A stretch of DNA of 64,000 bases from Marinimicrobium sp038419845 (GCF_038419845.1 NZ_JBCAQT010000006.1:124001-188000); one strand, 5' to 3'; counted from the first letter of the stretch, positions 8,274 to 16,788 are shown. Notes: generated from the letters alone by a model not told the origin. Program-made: numbers and translations.

Positions 8274-9394
8274 TGAGTCAAGCGCTTGCCGACGACAGTC
8301 CCCAGGCCCGTTATGAGCGCGACCTGGGCCGGGAGGGGTTCACCCACGACGCCGCCCAGGCGCGGGCCGTGGCGCACCTGCAGGCGCTGTACGAGCAGCT
8401 CCTGGCCAGAGAGCGGAGCGACACCCGCTGGAAGCGGTGGTGGCGCCGGTTGTTCAGGCGCCCAACCGAACCGGTGACCGGACTCTATTTCTGGGGTGGT
8501 GTCGGGCGCGGCAAGACCTACCTGATGGACAACTTCTACGAGGCGCTGCCGTTCGAGCGCAAACTGCGGACCCACTTTCATCGGTTCATGCGCCGGGTGC
8601 ACGCCGATCTGCGGCGGCTGGATCGGCAGAAGAACCCGCTCGAGCAGGTGGCTGATCAGATTGCCCGCGAGGCGCGGGTCATCTGCTTTGACGAGTTCTT
8701 CGTCTCGGACATCACCGACGCCATGATTCTGGGAACCCTGATGCGGGCGCTGTTTGCACGCGGAGTGACGCTGGTGGCCACCTCCAACATCCCCCCGGAT
8801 GACCTCTACCGCGACGGCCTGCAGCGGGCGCGCTTTCTGCCGGCCATTGCCGAGCTGAAAAAGCACACGCGGGTGGTGGAAGTTGACGGCGGCCACGACT
8901 ACCGGCTTCGTGCGCTGGAGCAGGCGGAGCTATACCACTCGCCCCTGGATGCGGCGGCCGACGAGAGCCTGATGGCGAGCTTTCGCAGTCTGGTGCCGGC
9001 TGAAGACGAGATCAGCGCCAATGAAACCCTGGAGGTGGAGGGGCGGAACCTACAGGCCCGCTATCTGGCCGAGGATGTGGTCTGGTTCGAGTTTGTCGCG
9101 CTGTGCGACGGCCCCCGTTCCCAGAATGACTACATCGAGCTCGCCCGGGAGTACCACGCCGTGGTGTTGAGCAACGTTCCGGCGCTGGGGCGCCACAATG
9201 ACGACCAGGCCCGGCGCTTCATCAATCTGGTGGATGAGTTTTACGACCGGCGGGTCAAGCTGGTAGTCTCCGCCGCACGGCCGTTGACCGAGCTGTACGG
9301 GGAGGGACGCCTGGGGTTCGAGTTCCAGCGCACGGTGAGCCGTCTGCTGGAGATGCAGAGCCACGACTACCTCGCTCAGCCTCATAAGCCTTGA
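8273..9394 (+). CDS. zapE: AFG1-like ATPase ZapE
   Basis: Protein of 373 residues of the AFG1/ZapE P-loop ATPase family, which affects Z-ring stability during division and in mitochondria helps protein quality control. The Walker A motif GGVGRGKT is at about 75-82, Walker B ICFDEFFV near 137-144, and VATSNIPPDDLYRDGLQR is typical of the family. The ATG overlaps the stop of the hydrolase gene by one base. The zapE gene precedes rplM-rpsI in many gammaproteobacteria, which matches here. Confidence 0.93.
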   Translation: MSQALADDSPQARYERDLGREGFTHDAAQARAVAHLQALYEQLLARERSDTRWKRWWRRLFRRPTEPVTGLYFWGGVGRGKTYLMDNFYEALPFERKLRTHFHRFMRRVHADLRRLDRQKNPLEQVADQIAREARVICFDEFFVSDITDAMILGTLMRALFARGVTLVATSNIPPDDLYRDGLQRARFLPAIAELKKHTRVVEVDGGHDYRLRALEQAELYHSPLDAAADESLMASFRSLVPAEDEISANETLEVEGRNLQARYLAEDVVWFEFVALCDGPRSQNDYIELAREYHAVVLSNVPALGRHNDDQARRFINLVDEFYDRRVKLVVSAARPLTELYGEGRLGFEFQRTVSRLLEMQSHDYLAQPHKP

Positions 9395-9495
9395 GCGGAA
9401 CGTCAGTCTGGAGCGGAATGTCGGCCCCGGCCGCCGCCCGGCACGCCCCCGAGCCGTCGCCCCCGCCAAACGGGGCAAAAAACCCATGGGGCCTC

Positions 9496-9524
9496 TTGAA
9501 ATAGGGGGCCATTTTCTATAGTAT
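9496..9524 (+). promoter_or_regulatory. Likely sigma-70 promoter of rplM-rpsI
   Basis: A TTGAAA hexamer at 9496-9501 is followed by TATAGT at 9517-9522 (15 bp spacer) or TAGTAT at 9519-9524 (17 bp spacer). It lies about 45 bp upstream of the rplM start. The 5' leader contains a small CCTCCTGAGG palindrome before the ribosome site. Confidence 0.55.
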
Positions 9525-9567
9525 TCGCGCTCTTTTGTGGGAAGCACCTCCTGAGGCAGGAAATAAC

Positions 9568-9996
9568 ATGAAGACTTACAGTGCTAAACCTGAAACCGTC
9601 ACGCGCGACTGGTTCGTCGTTGACGCCGAAGGCAAAACTCTGGGCCGTATGGCCACCGAGATTGCCCGGCGCCTGCGCGGCAAGCATAAGCCCGAGTACA
9701 CGCCCCACGTGGACACGGGTGATTATATTGTCGTCATCAACGCTGAAAAAGTGCATGTGACCGGTAAGAAGGCGAGTGACAAGATCTATTATCATCACAC
9801 CGGTTATATTGGTGGCATCAAATCCATCAGTTTCGAGAAGCTGATTGCGAAGGCCCCCGAGCGTACCATCCAGAGCGCCGTCAAGGGCATGCTGCCCCGC
9901 GGACCCCTGGGTCGTGCGATGTTCAAAAAACTGAAAGTTTATGCCGGCACTGAGCATCCGCACACCGCTCAGCAGCCGAAAGAACTGACTCTTTAA
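9568..9996 (+). CDS. rplM: 50S ribosomal protein L13
   Basis: Protein of 142 residues, normal for L13, starting MKTYSAKPETVTRDWFVVDA and ending HPHTAQQPKELTL. It binds 23S rRNA early in large-subunit assembly. The start at 9568 has AGGA 7 bp upstream; a longer open frame upstream would add a non-family extension. It is followed 14 bp later by rpsI, the universal L13-S9 pair. Confidence 0.99.
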   Translation: MKTYSAKPETVTRDWFVVDAEGKTLGRMATEIARRLRGKHKPEYTPHVDTGDYIVVINAEKVHVTGKKASDKIYYHHTGYIGGIKSISFEKLIAKAPERTIQSAVKGMLPRGPLGRAMFKKLKVYAGTEHPHTAQQPKELTL

Positions 9997-10010
9997 CCGG
10001 GAAGCTGATT

Positions 10011-10403
10011 ATGCCAGTCACTCAATATTACGGTACCGGTCGCCGCAAGACCTCCACCGCTCGGGTGTTCATCTCCTCGGGCAGCGGTGTCATCACAGTC
10101 AATGATCGTCCACTGAACGAGTATTTTGGTCGTGAAGTGGCGCAGATGATTGTGCGTCAGCCGCTTGAAAATGTGGAAATGACCGACAAGTTCGATGTCA
10201 ACGTCACCGTTAAAGGCGGTGGCAGCTTTGGCCAGGCCGGCGCGATTCGCCACGGTCTGACCCGGGCTCTGATGGAATACGACGAGACCCTTCGTGGCTC
10301 ACTGCGTGAAGCAGGTTACGTGACCCGTGACTCGCGCGCCGTTGAGCGTAAGAAGATTGGTCTGCGCAAAGCTCGTAAGCGGCCGCAATACTCCAAGCGT
10401 TAA
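10011..10403 (+). CDS. rpsI: 30S ribosomal protein S9
   Basis: Protein of 130 residues, usual length, beginning TQYYGTGRRKTSTARVF and ending in the basic RKARKRPQYSKR tail that reaches the ribosomal P site. Translated from the rplM-rpsI mRNA; a strong terminator follows about 50 bp downstream. Confidence 0.99.
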   Translation: MPVTQYYGTGRRKTSTARVFISSGSGVITVNDRPLNEYFGREVAQMIVRQPLENVEMTDKFDVNVTVKGGGSFGQAGAIRHGLTRALMEYDETLRGSLREAGYVTRDSRAVERKKIGLRKARKRPQYSKR

Positions 10404-10455
10404 TGGGAGTGGTCTGCGCCATCTTCGGGTGGTGCGGGCACGGCATCTCCAAGCA

Positions 10456-10492
10456 AAAACGCCCAGGCCGGCTCTGGCCCGGGCGTTTTTTT
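10456..10492 (+). terminator. Rho-independent terminator of the rplM-rpsI operon
   Basis: An imperfect stem AACGCCCAGGCC / GGCCCGGGCGTT encloses a short loop and is followed by seven T residues. Confidence 0.92.
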
Positions 10493-10667
10493 ATGCGCGC
10501 TCGGCACGCAAATTCGCATCGCCCCCGGGCGACGCCGGCGCTTGTTGTTGTAAGCAGCGCGCAATTTCTTTAAGATTGGCCAATTTTTGAATGTTCTAAA
10601 ACTATCCTAAATCGTTGAATTTCAGTGATTTACTGGCCGTCGGAAGCTGTTAGGGGAGAAATTCGTC

Positions 10668-11261
10668 ATGACCGATGACGTTGTAAACAAGACGCGTCGC
10701 CGCGTCCTGACCGCCGCCACCTCCGTTGTCGGAGCCGTGGGTGTGGTCGGGGCCGCTGTGCCGTTTGTGGGTTCCTGGAACCCGAGTGCCAAGGCCAAGG
10801 CGGCCGGGGCACCTGTTCGGGCCAATATCGGCAAAATGGATCCCGGACAGATGATCACCGTTGAGTGGCGCGGTAAACCGGTGTACATCGTTCGACGTAC
10901 TCAAGAGACCATCGACAATCTCGACAAGGTCGACGATCTGGTCAGCGACCCGAACTCCGAGGATCCCCAGCAACCTGAATACGTGAGCAGCAAAACCCGC
11001 TCCATCAAGGATGAGTATCTGGTTCTGATCGGACTTTGCACCCATTTGGGTTGTGCCCCGCTGTTTCGCCCGGAAGTGGGTGCATCTGACCTGGGTGGCG
11101 ATGAGTGGCAGGGCGGTTTTTTCTGCCCTTGTCACGGTTCAAAGTTCGATATGGCTGGCCGAGTCTACAAGGGGGTGCCGGCACCGACTAACCTGGAAGT
11201 TCCCCCATACCGTTACGAGACCGACACGCTGCTCGTGGTGGGTGAGGATCAGGAGGCATAA
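10668..11261 (+). CDS. petA: Ubiquinol-cytochrome c reductase Rieske iron-sulfur subunit
   Basis: Protein of 197 residues. A twin-arginine-like N-terminus (KTRRRVLTAA) leads into a membrane anchor at about 17-38, and the C-terminal Rieske domain has CTHLGC at 124-129 and CPCHGS at 153-158. Cys124, His126, Cys153 and His156 are the expected [2Fe-2S] ligands, with Cys129 and Cys155 as the disulfide. It takes the first electron from ubiquinol in the bc1 complex. AGGGGAG lies 10 bp before the ATG, and the stop is 2 bp before the cytochrome b start. Confidence 0.98.
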   Translation: MTDDVVNKTRRRVLTAATSVVGAVGVVGAAVPFVGSWNPSAKAKAAGAPVRANIGKMDPGQMITVEWRGKPVYIVRRTQETIDNLDKVDDLVSDPNSEDPQQPEYVSSKTRSIKDEYLVLIGLCTHLGCAPLFRPEVGASDLGGDEWQGGFFCPCHGSKFDMAGRVYKGVPAPTNLEVPPYRYETDTLLVVGEDQEA

Positions 11262-11263
11262 GA

Positions 11264-13504
11264 ATGAGCAGACTGACTGGATTGTGGCATTGGATCGACG
11301 AGCGTCTCCCCGTTCAGCGTGCGTGGGATACGCACATGGGGAAGTATTACGCGCCAAAGAACTTTAATTTCTGGTACTTCTTCGGGGTGCTGTCCCTGCT
11401 GGTGCTGGTGAATCAGCTGATCACCGGTATCTGGCTCACCATGAACTATACCCCCACCGCCGAGGGCGCCTTCGCGTCGGTCGAATACATCATGCGCGAT
11501 GTGGAGTATGGCTGGCTGTTGCGCTATATGCACTCTACGGGCGCTTCCGCGTTCTTTGTGGTGATCTACCTGCACATGTTCCGGGGCCTGATGTATGGCT
11601 CCTACAAGGCGCCGCGCGAGCTGGTGTGGATTTTCGGCATGACCATCTACCTGGTGCTGATGGCCGAAGCCTTCATGGGCTATGTGCTGCCCTGGGGCCA
11701 GATGTCCTATTGGGGGGCGCAGGTCATTGTTTCGCTGTTCGGGGCCATTCCCGGCATTGGCGATGAGCTGGTGCAGTGGATTCGCGGCGACTACCTGATC
11801 TCTGGTATCACGCTCAACCGCTTCTTTGCCCTGCACGTCGTGGCCATGCCCATTGTGCTGCTGGCACTGGTGGTGTTGCATATTCTGGCGCTGCATGAAG
11901 TGGGGTCCAACAACCCCGACGGTATCGACATCAAGAAGAACAAGGACGAGAACGGCATCCCCAAAGACGGGGTCGAGTTCCATCCCTATTACACGGTCCA
12001 CGACCTGGTGGGCATCACCGTCTTCCTGTTTGTATTCTGTTTTGTGATGTTCTTCATGCCCGAGATGGGTGGCTTTTTCCTCGAGTACGCCAACTTTGAG
12101 GAAGCCAACAACCTGAAGACACCGGAGCATATTGCCCCGGTGTGGTACTTCACCCCGTTCTACGCCATCCTGCGGGCGGTGACCATCGAGATCGGGCCGC
12201 TGAATGCCAAATTCCTGGGTCTGATTGCCATGGGCTCGGCCATTGCCATCCTGTTTGTGCTGCCCTGGCTGGATCGAGCCAAGGCCCGGTCCATGCGCTA
12301 CAAGGGCTGGATCCCTCGGGTAATGCTGATGGTGTTTGCCGCCATGTTTGTGGTGCTGGGTTACTTGGGGGTGCAATCACCCACCACGGGACGCACGCTT
12401 TTGTCTCAGATAGCGACCGTGTTCTACTTCGGTTACTTCATTACTATGCCCATCTGGACCAGCTATCGGCCCCGGGAAGCCCGTTCATCGATTGCGCGGA
12501 TCATCTCCATTGTGATCTGCGCGATCTTTGCCCTGATTTTCCTGCGGCTGGCGCTGATTGGTATCACCGAGGGCGGTAGCGATGTTCCGGTATTCCTGCG
12601 GTTGTTCGGTCTGGTGCTCGCGGGTCTGTTCGCGGCGCTGCCCTGGCTGGCTGATCGGGATGGCGAGCGTCCGGTGCCCGAGCGGGTACAGATGAAAGGC
12701 CTGCCGCTGCGTATGGTGCTGGGCGGACTGGCGCTGTTTGCCGTACTGGTCGTGATTCCCATCAAGGCTGTGGGCGCCGGAGCCGCCGGTTGTGGCTCCA
12801 TCCCCTGCGATGTCATGGAGCCTGACCTGAGCAACGAGGAATCCCTGCAGCGCGGTGCGAAGTATTTCGTCAACTACTGCATGGGCTGCCACTCCGCCAA
12901 GTTTTCCCGCTTCGAGCGCGTGGCGGACGACCTGGGCATTCCCCACGACGTGGCCCGGGAGACGCTGATTTTTGGTGACCAGGAGATCGGCTCACTGATG
13001 ACCAACGCCATGACCGCCGATCAGGGTAAGCAGTGGTTCGGTGTTCAACCACCCGACCTGACACTGGTGGCGCGCTCGCGCAATCCCGAGTGGCTCTACA
13101 CCTACCTGCGCAACTTTTACAAAGACGAGAGTCGCCCCTTTGGCGTCAATAACCGGGTGTTCGAGAATGTGGGCATGCCCCACGTGATGACCGATCTTCA
13201 GGGGTTGCCCGTGTGCGCTCCGGGACCCGAGAAGCGGGACGATGGCACCATCGTGCGCGATGGGGCCGGGAATCCGGTGATCGATGAAGAGTGTGGTAGT
13301 CTGGAGCCCGGTGAACTTGAAGGCAGCATGTCGGAAGAAGAGTTTGATCAGGCGATGTACGACCTGGTGAACTTCCTGGAGTACCTGGGCGAGCCCGCAG
13401 CGCTGGACCGCAAGCGGATGGGCGTGTTCGTTCTGTTGTTCCTGTCGGTGCTGTTTGTCTTTACTTACCTGCTCAATCGTGAGTACTGGAAAGGAATTCA
13501 CTAA
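11264..13504 (+). CDS. petBC: Fused cytochrome b - cytochrome c1 of the bc1 complex
   Basis: A single frame of 746 residues holds both subunits. Residues 1-477 are cytochrome b: haem-b histidines 90/104 and 191/206, the Qo-site motif PVWY at 292-295, and the usual b-type end RPVPERV at 469-475. Between about 405 and 462 there is an extra pair of hydrophobic helices just before that end. From residue 480 a second hydrophobic stretch looks like the c1 export signal, followed by haem motif CMGCH at 539-543, the axial Met638 in GMPH, a Cys650/Cys677 pair and a C-terminal anchor at about 719-737. Separate petB and petC genes are the more familiar layout. In Bradyrhizobium FbcH a similar polyprotein is cleaved after insertion, so processing near residues 478-510 is inferred. 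Confidence 0.93.
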   Translation: MSRLTGLWHWIDERLPVQRAWDTHMGKYYAPKNFNFWYFFGVLSLLVLVNQLITGIWLTMNYTPTAEGAFASVEYIMRDVEYGWLLRYMHSTGASAFFVVIYLHMFRGLMYGSYKAPRELVWIFGMTIYLVLMAEAFMGYVLPWGQMSYWGAQVIVSLFGAIPGIGDELVQWIRGDYLISGITLNRFFALHVVAMPIVLLALVVLHILALHEVGSNNPDGIDIKKNKDENGIPKDGVEFHPYYTVHDLVGITVFLFVFCFVMFFMPEMGGFFLEYANFEEANNLKTPEHIAPVWYFTPFYAILRAVTIEIGPLNAKFLGLIAMGSAIAILFVLPWLDRAKARSMRYKGWIPRVMLMVFAAMFVVLGYLGVQSPTTGRTLLSQIATVFYFGYFITMPIWTSYRPREARSSIARIISIVICAIFALIFLRLALIGITEGGSDVPVFLRLFGLVLAGLFAALPWLADRDGERPVPERVQMKGLPLRMVLGGLALFAVLVVIPIKAVGAGAAGCGSIPCDVMEPDLSNEESLQRGAKYFVNYCMGCHSAKFSRFERVADDLGIPHDVARETLIFGDQEIGSLMTNAMTADQGKQWFGVQPPDLTLVARSRNPEWLYTYLRNFYKDESRPFGVNNRVFENVGMPHVMTDLQGLPVCAPGPEKRDDGTIVRDGAGNPVIDEECGSLEPGELEGSMSEEEFDQAMYDLVNFLEYLGEPAALDRKRMGVFVLLFLSVLFVFTYLLNREYWKGIH

Positions 13505-13514
13505 AATTTTAGGC

Positions 13515-13549
13515 AACTGAGGGGCGGGTTTTTACACCCGCCTCAGTTT
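13515..13549 (+). terminator. Stem-loop after the bc1 operon
   Basis: Arms of about 13 bases, AACTGAGG..CGGGT and ACCCGCCTCAGTT, surround a T-rich loop. Only three T follow, so it may end transcription partially or stabilise the petABC mRNA before sspA. Confidence 0.65.
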
Positions 13550-13577
13550 GATAACTGGGTAAATTGAGGTAATGCTA

Positions 13578-14216
13578 ATGGGTGTGGTGACTAAACGCTC
13601 ATCCATGACTCTGTTTTCCGATGGCCAGGATCACTACAGTCATCGGGTACGTATTGTCTTGTCTGAAAAAGGCGTCACAGCGGATTTGGTGGATGTCGAC
13701 CCAAAGCACAAGCCGGGAGAGCTGGCCGACCTCAACCCCTACAACAGTCTGCCGACGCTGGTGGATCGCGACCTGGCGTTGTACGAATCCAAGGTGATCA
13801 TGGAGTACCTGGATGAGCGCTTTCCGCATCCGCCGCTGTTGCCGGTGTATCCGGTGGCGCGTGCCCAGAGTCGGCTCTGGATGTACCGACTGGAACGCGA
13901 CTGGGCGCCACTGGTTGATACGGTTCTGCACAGTAAAAGCAAGGACTCGGTCGCCAAGGCCCGCAAGTCTCTGAAAGACAGCCTGCTGGCGATTGGCCCG
14001 ATTTTTACTGAGATGCCGTATTTCATGAGCGAGGAGTTCACCATTGTGGACTGTTGTCTCGCTCCTATTCTCTGGCGCTTGCCCATGATGGAGATCGATC
14101 TGGGTAAGGGCCGACAGGTAGAGCCTCTGCTGAGCTACCAGAAACGGTTGTTCGAACGCGACGGTTTCCGCAAAAGCCTCACGGAAATAGAGCGGGATAT
14201 GTCGTCCCACGTTTAG
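13578..14216 (+). CDS. sspA: Stringent starvation protein A
   Basis: Protein of 212 residues with a glutathione-S-transferase fold but regulatory function: SspA binds RNA polymerase and affects stationary-phase and acid-stress transcription. The N-terminus KRSSMTLFSDGQDHYSHRVRIVLSEKGV and the motif IMEYLDERFPHPPLLPVYPVARA match the family closely. Two ATGs are 6 bp apart; the second at 13578 has GAGGT 7 bp upstream. It is followed by sspB as usual. Confidence 0.95.
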   Translation: MGVVTKRSSMTLFSDGQDHYSHRVRIVLSEKGVTADLVDVDPKHKPGELADLNPYNSLPTLVDRDLALYESKVIMEYLDERFPHPPLLPVYPVARAQSRLWMYRLERDWAPLVDTVLHSKSKDSVAKARKSLKDSLLAIGPIFTEMPYFMSEEFTIVDCCLAPILWRLPMMEIDLGKGRQVEPLLSYQKRLFERDGFRKSLTEIERDMSSHV

Positions 14217-14287
14217 TGGGTCGACCTTCCGCCGTTCTCTTCACCGGGTTTCACCCCCCTTACCTCGCACAACGGGAGACAGTGTCT

Positions 14288-14686
14288 ATGGCTATGTCGT
14301 CCAGCCGACCTTACATGATCCGGGCTCTGTACGAGTGGATTGTGGACAACGGTTGTACCCCCTATATTCTTGTCGACGCCCAGGGCCCCGGTGTGGAAGT
14401 CCCCCAGCAGCACGTCAACAAAGACGGTCAGATTGTTCTGAATATCAATCCGACCGCCGTCAAGGACCTGTATATAGGTCTGGATCAGATCAACTTCAAC
14501 GCCCGGTTCGGTGGTATTCCCACGGATCTGGTCATTCCCTGTGGTTCGGTGCTGGGTATTTATGCGCGCGAGAACGGGCAGGGAATGGTCTTTGAGCCGG
14601 ACCCCAACCCGGAGCCGCCCAAGCCGGATCCCGAGCCGGAGAAGAAGGACGGTCCCAAGCGTCCCAACCTTAAAGTCGTCAAGTAA
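14288..14686 (+). CDS. sspB: ClpXP protease specificity-enhancing factor SspB
   Basis: Protein of 132 residues. The N-terminal dimer domain has RPYMIRALYEWIVDNG, GQIVLNI and FNARFGGIP, which bind the ssrA tag. A proline- and charge-rich linker follows, and the C-terminus RPNLKVVK is the ClpX-binding tail. It delivers ssrA-tagged proteins to ClpXP. The start at 14288 (or the ATG 6 bp later) matches the family, and a longer upstream frame overlaps the sspA stop with non-family residues. Confidence 0.95.
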   Translation: MAMSSSRPYMIRALYEWIVDNGCTPYILVDAQGPGVEVPQQHVNKDGQIVLNINPTAVKDLYIGLDQINFNARFGGIPTDLVIPCGSVLGIYARENGQGMVFEPDPNPEPPKPDPEPEKKDGPKRPNLKVVK

Positions 14687-14789
14687 GGCTATATCTTTAC
14701 GTTAGCAAAAACTTTATTTTTAGATGCATTTCTTCTTTGCGACTGAACGTTGACTGCAGGATACTGGTCCCAAACCGGTTAATGGCACG

Positions 14790-14834
14790 TCCGCTAATAA
14801 CAAATCCGCTAATAACAATCCTCTTATAACAGAG
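14790..14834 (+). repeat. Short 15-bp tandem repeats upstream of the Yip1-family gene
   Basis: Two near-identical copies of TCCGCTAATAACAA(A/T) and a third diverged copy lie in succession in an AT-rich leader 20-65 bp before the next start codon. No function is evident. Confidence 0.6.
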
Positions 14835-14852
14835 AGCATTCAGGAGTCACCT

Positions 14853-15470
14853 ATGGCCATGTTGCAGCACACACTGGGGATTTTCATCAATCCCCATCGC
14901 GAGTGGGAGCGCATTCGCAGCGACAAAGAGTCTTTTCTGCGCGTTTACCTGCGACATATTCCACTGCTGGCGTTAATCCCGGTGGTGGCCGCCTATTTCG
15001 GTGTCACCCAGGTGGGCTGGAGCATCGGTAGCGGTGGTGTGGTCCGTCTGACCAGCGAAAGTGCTCTGCTGATGTGCGTGGCCGCTTATTTTGCGCAATT
15101 GGTGGCCGTCTATATGCTGGGTGAGTACATCAACTGGATGTCGCGCAGTTTTGGTGTCGAAGACGGAGCCGATGAGCGCCACTTCGAGGGTACGGCGTTG
15201 GCCGTCTATTCGGCCATACCGATCATGCTGGCCGGCGCTGTGCTGGTCTATCCTGAGCTGTGGCTGGTGGTGTCGGTCTATATTTTGGCTGGCGGCTACG
15301 GGGTCTACCTGATTTACGAGGGAATACCGATCCTGATGAATATCCCCAAGGAGCGTGGCTTTATCTACGCCAGCTCCGTGATCACGGTGGCCCTGGTGCT
15401 GGCGGTGGTGGTCATGGTGACTACGGTGATTGTCTGGAGTTCGGGTGCCGGGCCCGTCTACACCAATTAG
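14853..15470 (+). CDS. Yip1/YohC-family inner-membrane protein
   Basis: Protein of 205 residues with about five membrane helices. It opens with LGIFINPHREWERIRSDKES, the cytosolic lead-in of the Yip1/DUF1282 family, and continues with IPVVAAYFGVTQVGW as in Escherichia coli YohC. The molecular role of this family in bacteria is not established. The ATG has AGGAG 8 bp upstream. A terminator follows, so it is probably a monocistronic gene downstream of sspAB. Confidence 0.85.
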   Translation: MAMLQHTLGIFINPHREWERIRSDKESFLRVYLRHIPLLALIPVVAAYFGVTQVGWSIGSGGVVRLTSESALLMCVAAYFAQLVAVYMLGEYINWMSRSFGVEDGADERHFEGTALAVYSAIPIMLAGAVLVYPELWLVVSVYILAGGYGVYLIYEGIPILMNIPKERGFIYASSVITVALVLAVVVMVTTVIVWSSGAGPVYTN

Positions 15471-15498
15471 ACGTACGCATTTCGCTGGAGAACACCTG

Positions 15499-15527
15499 AA
15501 AAAAGCAGCCGTGAGGGCTGCTTTTCT
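15499..15527 (+). terminator. Rho-independent terminator after the Yip1-family gene
   Basis: AAAAGCAGCC and GGCTGCTTTT form a 10-bp stem with a 5-base loop. It separates the Yip1 gene from the phosphate-regulated pstS promoter. Confidence 0.88.
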
Positions 15528-15562
15528 GTATTTGTTACAAATTTCTGACAGATTGACCCTGT

Positions 15563-15596
15563 TCGTCACATAACTGTCATATTTCATCGTTAGAGT
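15563..15596 (+). promoter_or_regulatory. Pho box and -10 element of pstS
   Basis: Two adjoining 11-bp units, TCGTCACATAA (15563-15573) and CTGTCATATTT (15574-15584), match the PhoB direct-repeat consensus CTGTCAT plus four AT-rich bases. The hexamer TAGAGT (15591-15596) lies 6 bp after the second unit and would act as -10, with PhoB replacing the -35. A weaker third unit may precede at 15552-15562. Confidence 0.85.
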
Positions 15597-15686
15597 GCCG
15601 TCCAGGTAGAGATGATTCTGTTAAGGACATTTCACTTTCTCTGGTCATTTTCTCTGAAACGGTCATCAGACCTAAAGGAGCGCTCA

Positions 15687-16655
15687 ATGAACGCAATCAA
15701 GCTTTTCAAGGGGCTGGCACTGGCCGGCTCTGTCATCTGTGCCACCGCCCAGGCCGATGTCGATCCCAATCTGCCCGAGTATGAAGCAGTGTCCGGTGTG
15801 TCGGGCAATATCAACAGCATCGGTTCCGATACCCTGAATAATCTGATGACGCTTTGGGCGGAAGAATTCGCCAAGTATTACCCCAATGTGAACATTCAGA
15901 TCCAGGGTATGGGCTCCTCGACGGCGCCTCCCGCTCTGACTCAGGGAACCGCCAACTTCGGCCCCATGAGCCGGGAAATGAAAGGCTCCGAAATCCGCAC
16001 CTTCGAAAAAGAGCAGGGCTACAAGCCCACCAAGGTACCGGTTGCCGTGGATGTTCTGGCGGTTTACGTCAACAAGGACAACCCGATTGAAGGCCTGACG
16101 CTGCCGCAGGTCGACGCGATGTACTCCGTGACCCGTCGCTGTGGCTATCCGGAAGGCATTACACGCTGGGGGCAATTGGGCCTGGAAGGTGACTGGGAGA
16201 ATCGTGATATCGCGATGTACAGCCGCAACGCGGTTTCCGGTACCTACGGTTACTTCAAAGATAACGCCCTGTGTGGCGGTGACTACAAGCCGGGCATCAA
16301 CGAGCAGCCGGGCTCCGCTTCAGTCGTGCAGGGCGTGAGTGAGTCGCGCAACGCCATCGGCTACTCCGGCATTGGCTACAACACCTCGGGCGTGCGCGCT
16401 GTACCTCTGGCGCGTGAAGAAGGCGGTGAGTTTGCCGAAGCCAACTCGGAGAACGCGTCCGACGGCTCCTACCCGCTGGCTCGGTTCCTTTATGTCTACG
16501 TCAACAAGCATCCCAATCGTCCGCTGGACCCCATGCAGGCGGAGTTCCTGAAAATGGTCATGTCCAAGCAGGGCCAGGAAGTGGTGGTGCGCGATGGTTA
16601 TATTCCTCTACCGGCGTCGGTCTCCAAGCGCGTGATGGAAGAGCTCGACCTGTAA
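15687..16655 (+). CDS. pstS: Phosphate ABC transporter substrate-binding protein PstS
   Basis: Protein of 322 residues with an N-terminal signal peptide cleaved near the AQA site (about residue 22). Phosphate-binding motifs include the SIGSDT-like start NSIGSDTLNNL, GMGSSTAP, the FGPMSR loop and SRNAVSGTYGYF. It captures phosphate in the periplasm for PstCAB. AAAGGAG is 6 bp before the ATG. A Pho box precedes it, and a second Pho box separates it from pstC, so pstS can be expressed in excess of the permease. Confidence 0.95.
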   Translation: MNAIKLFKGLALAGSVICATAQADVDPNLPEYEAVSGVSGNINSIGSDTLNNLMTLWAEEFAKYYPNVNIQIQGMGSSTAPPALTQGTANFGPMSREMKGSEIRTFEKEQGYKPTKVPVAVDVLAVYVNKDNPIEGLTLPQVDAMYSVTRRCGYPEGITRWGQLGLEGDWENRDIAMYSRNAVSGTYGYFKDNALCGGDYKPGINEQPGSASVVQGVSESRNAIGYSGIGYNTSGVRAVPLAREEGGEFAEANSENASDGSYPLARFLYVYVNKHPNRPLDPMQAEFLKMVMSKQGQEVVVRDGYIPLPASVSKRVMEELDL

Positions 16656-16743
16656 TACCGCGCCGGTGGTCAATTTGACCGCCAGAGAAACACGGACGTT
16701 GAGGGATGTACCGCCCCATTGGGTTTGGGGGAGGTACATCCCT

Positions 16744-16788
16744 TTGTCATATTACTGTAACAAAAATGTCATATAACCTTGTTAGGAT
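16744..16788 (+). promoter_or_regulatory. Triple Pho box and -10 element of pstCAB-phoU
   Basis: Three contiguous 11-bp units TTGTCATATTA, CTGTAACAAAA and ATGTCATATAA occupy 16744-16776. TAGGAT at 16783-16788 lies 6 bp after the last unit, exactly the spacing seen at pstS. The pstC start is 70 bp downstream. Confidence 0.87.

Noticed and set aside
9470..9492. CCCCG/CGGGG stem with an A tract before rplM as a zapE terminator
   Set aside because: The tract after the stem is A, not T, on the coding strand, so it cannot terminate zapE transcription intrinsically.
12695..13504. Separate petC gene starting at an internal ATG (Met477)
   Set aside because: There is no stop before it and only a weak ribosome-like GAGCGGG; the preceding frame is open and matches the cytochrome b end, so one fused gene is the simpler reading. 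Internal initiation is not excluded.
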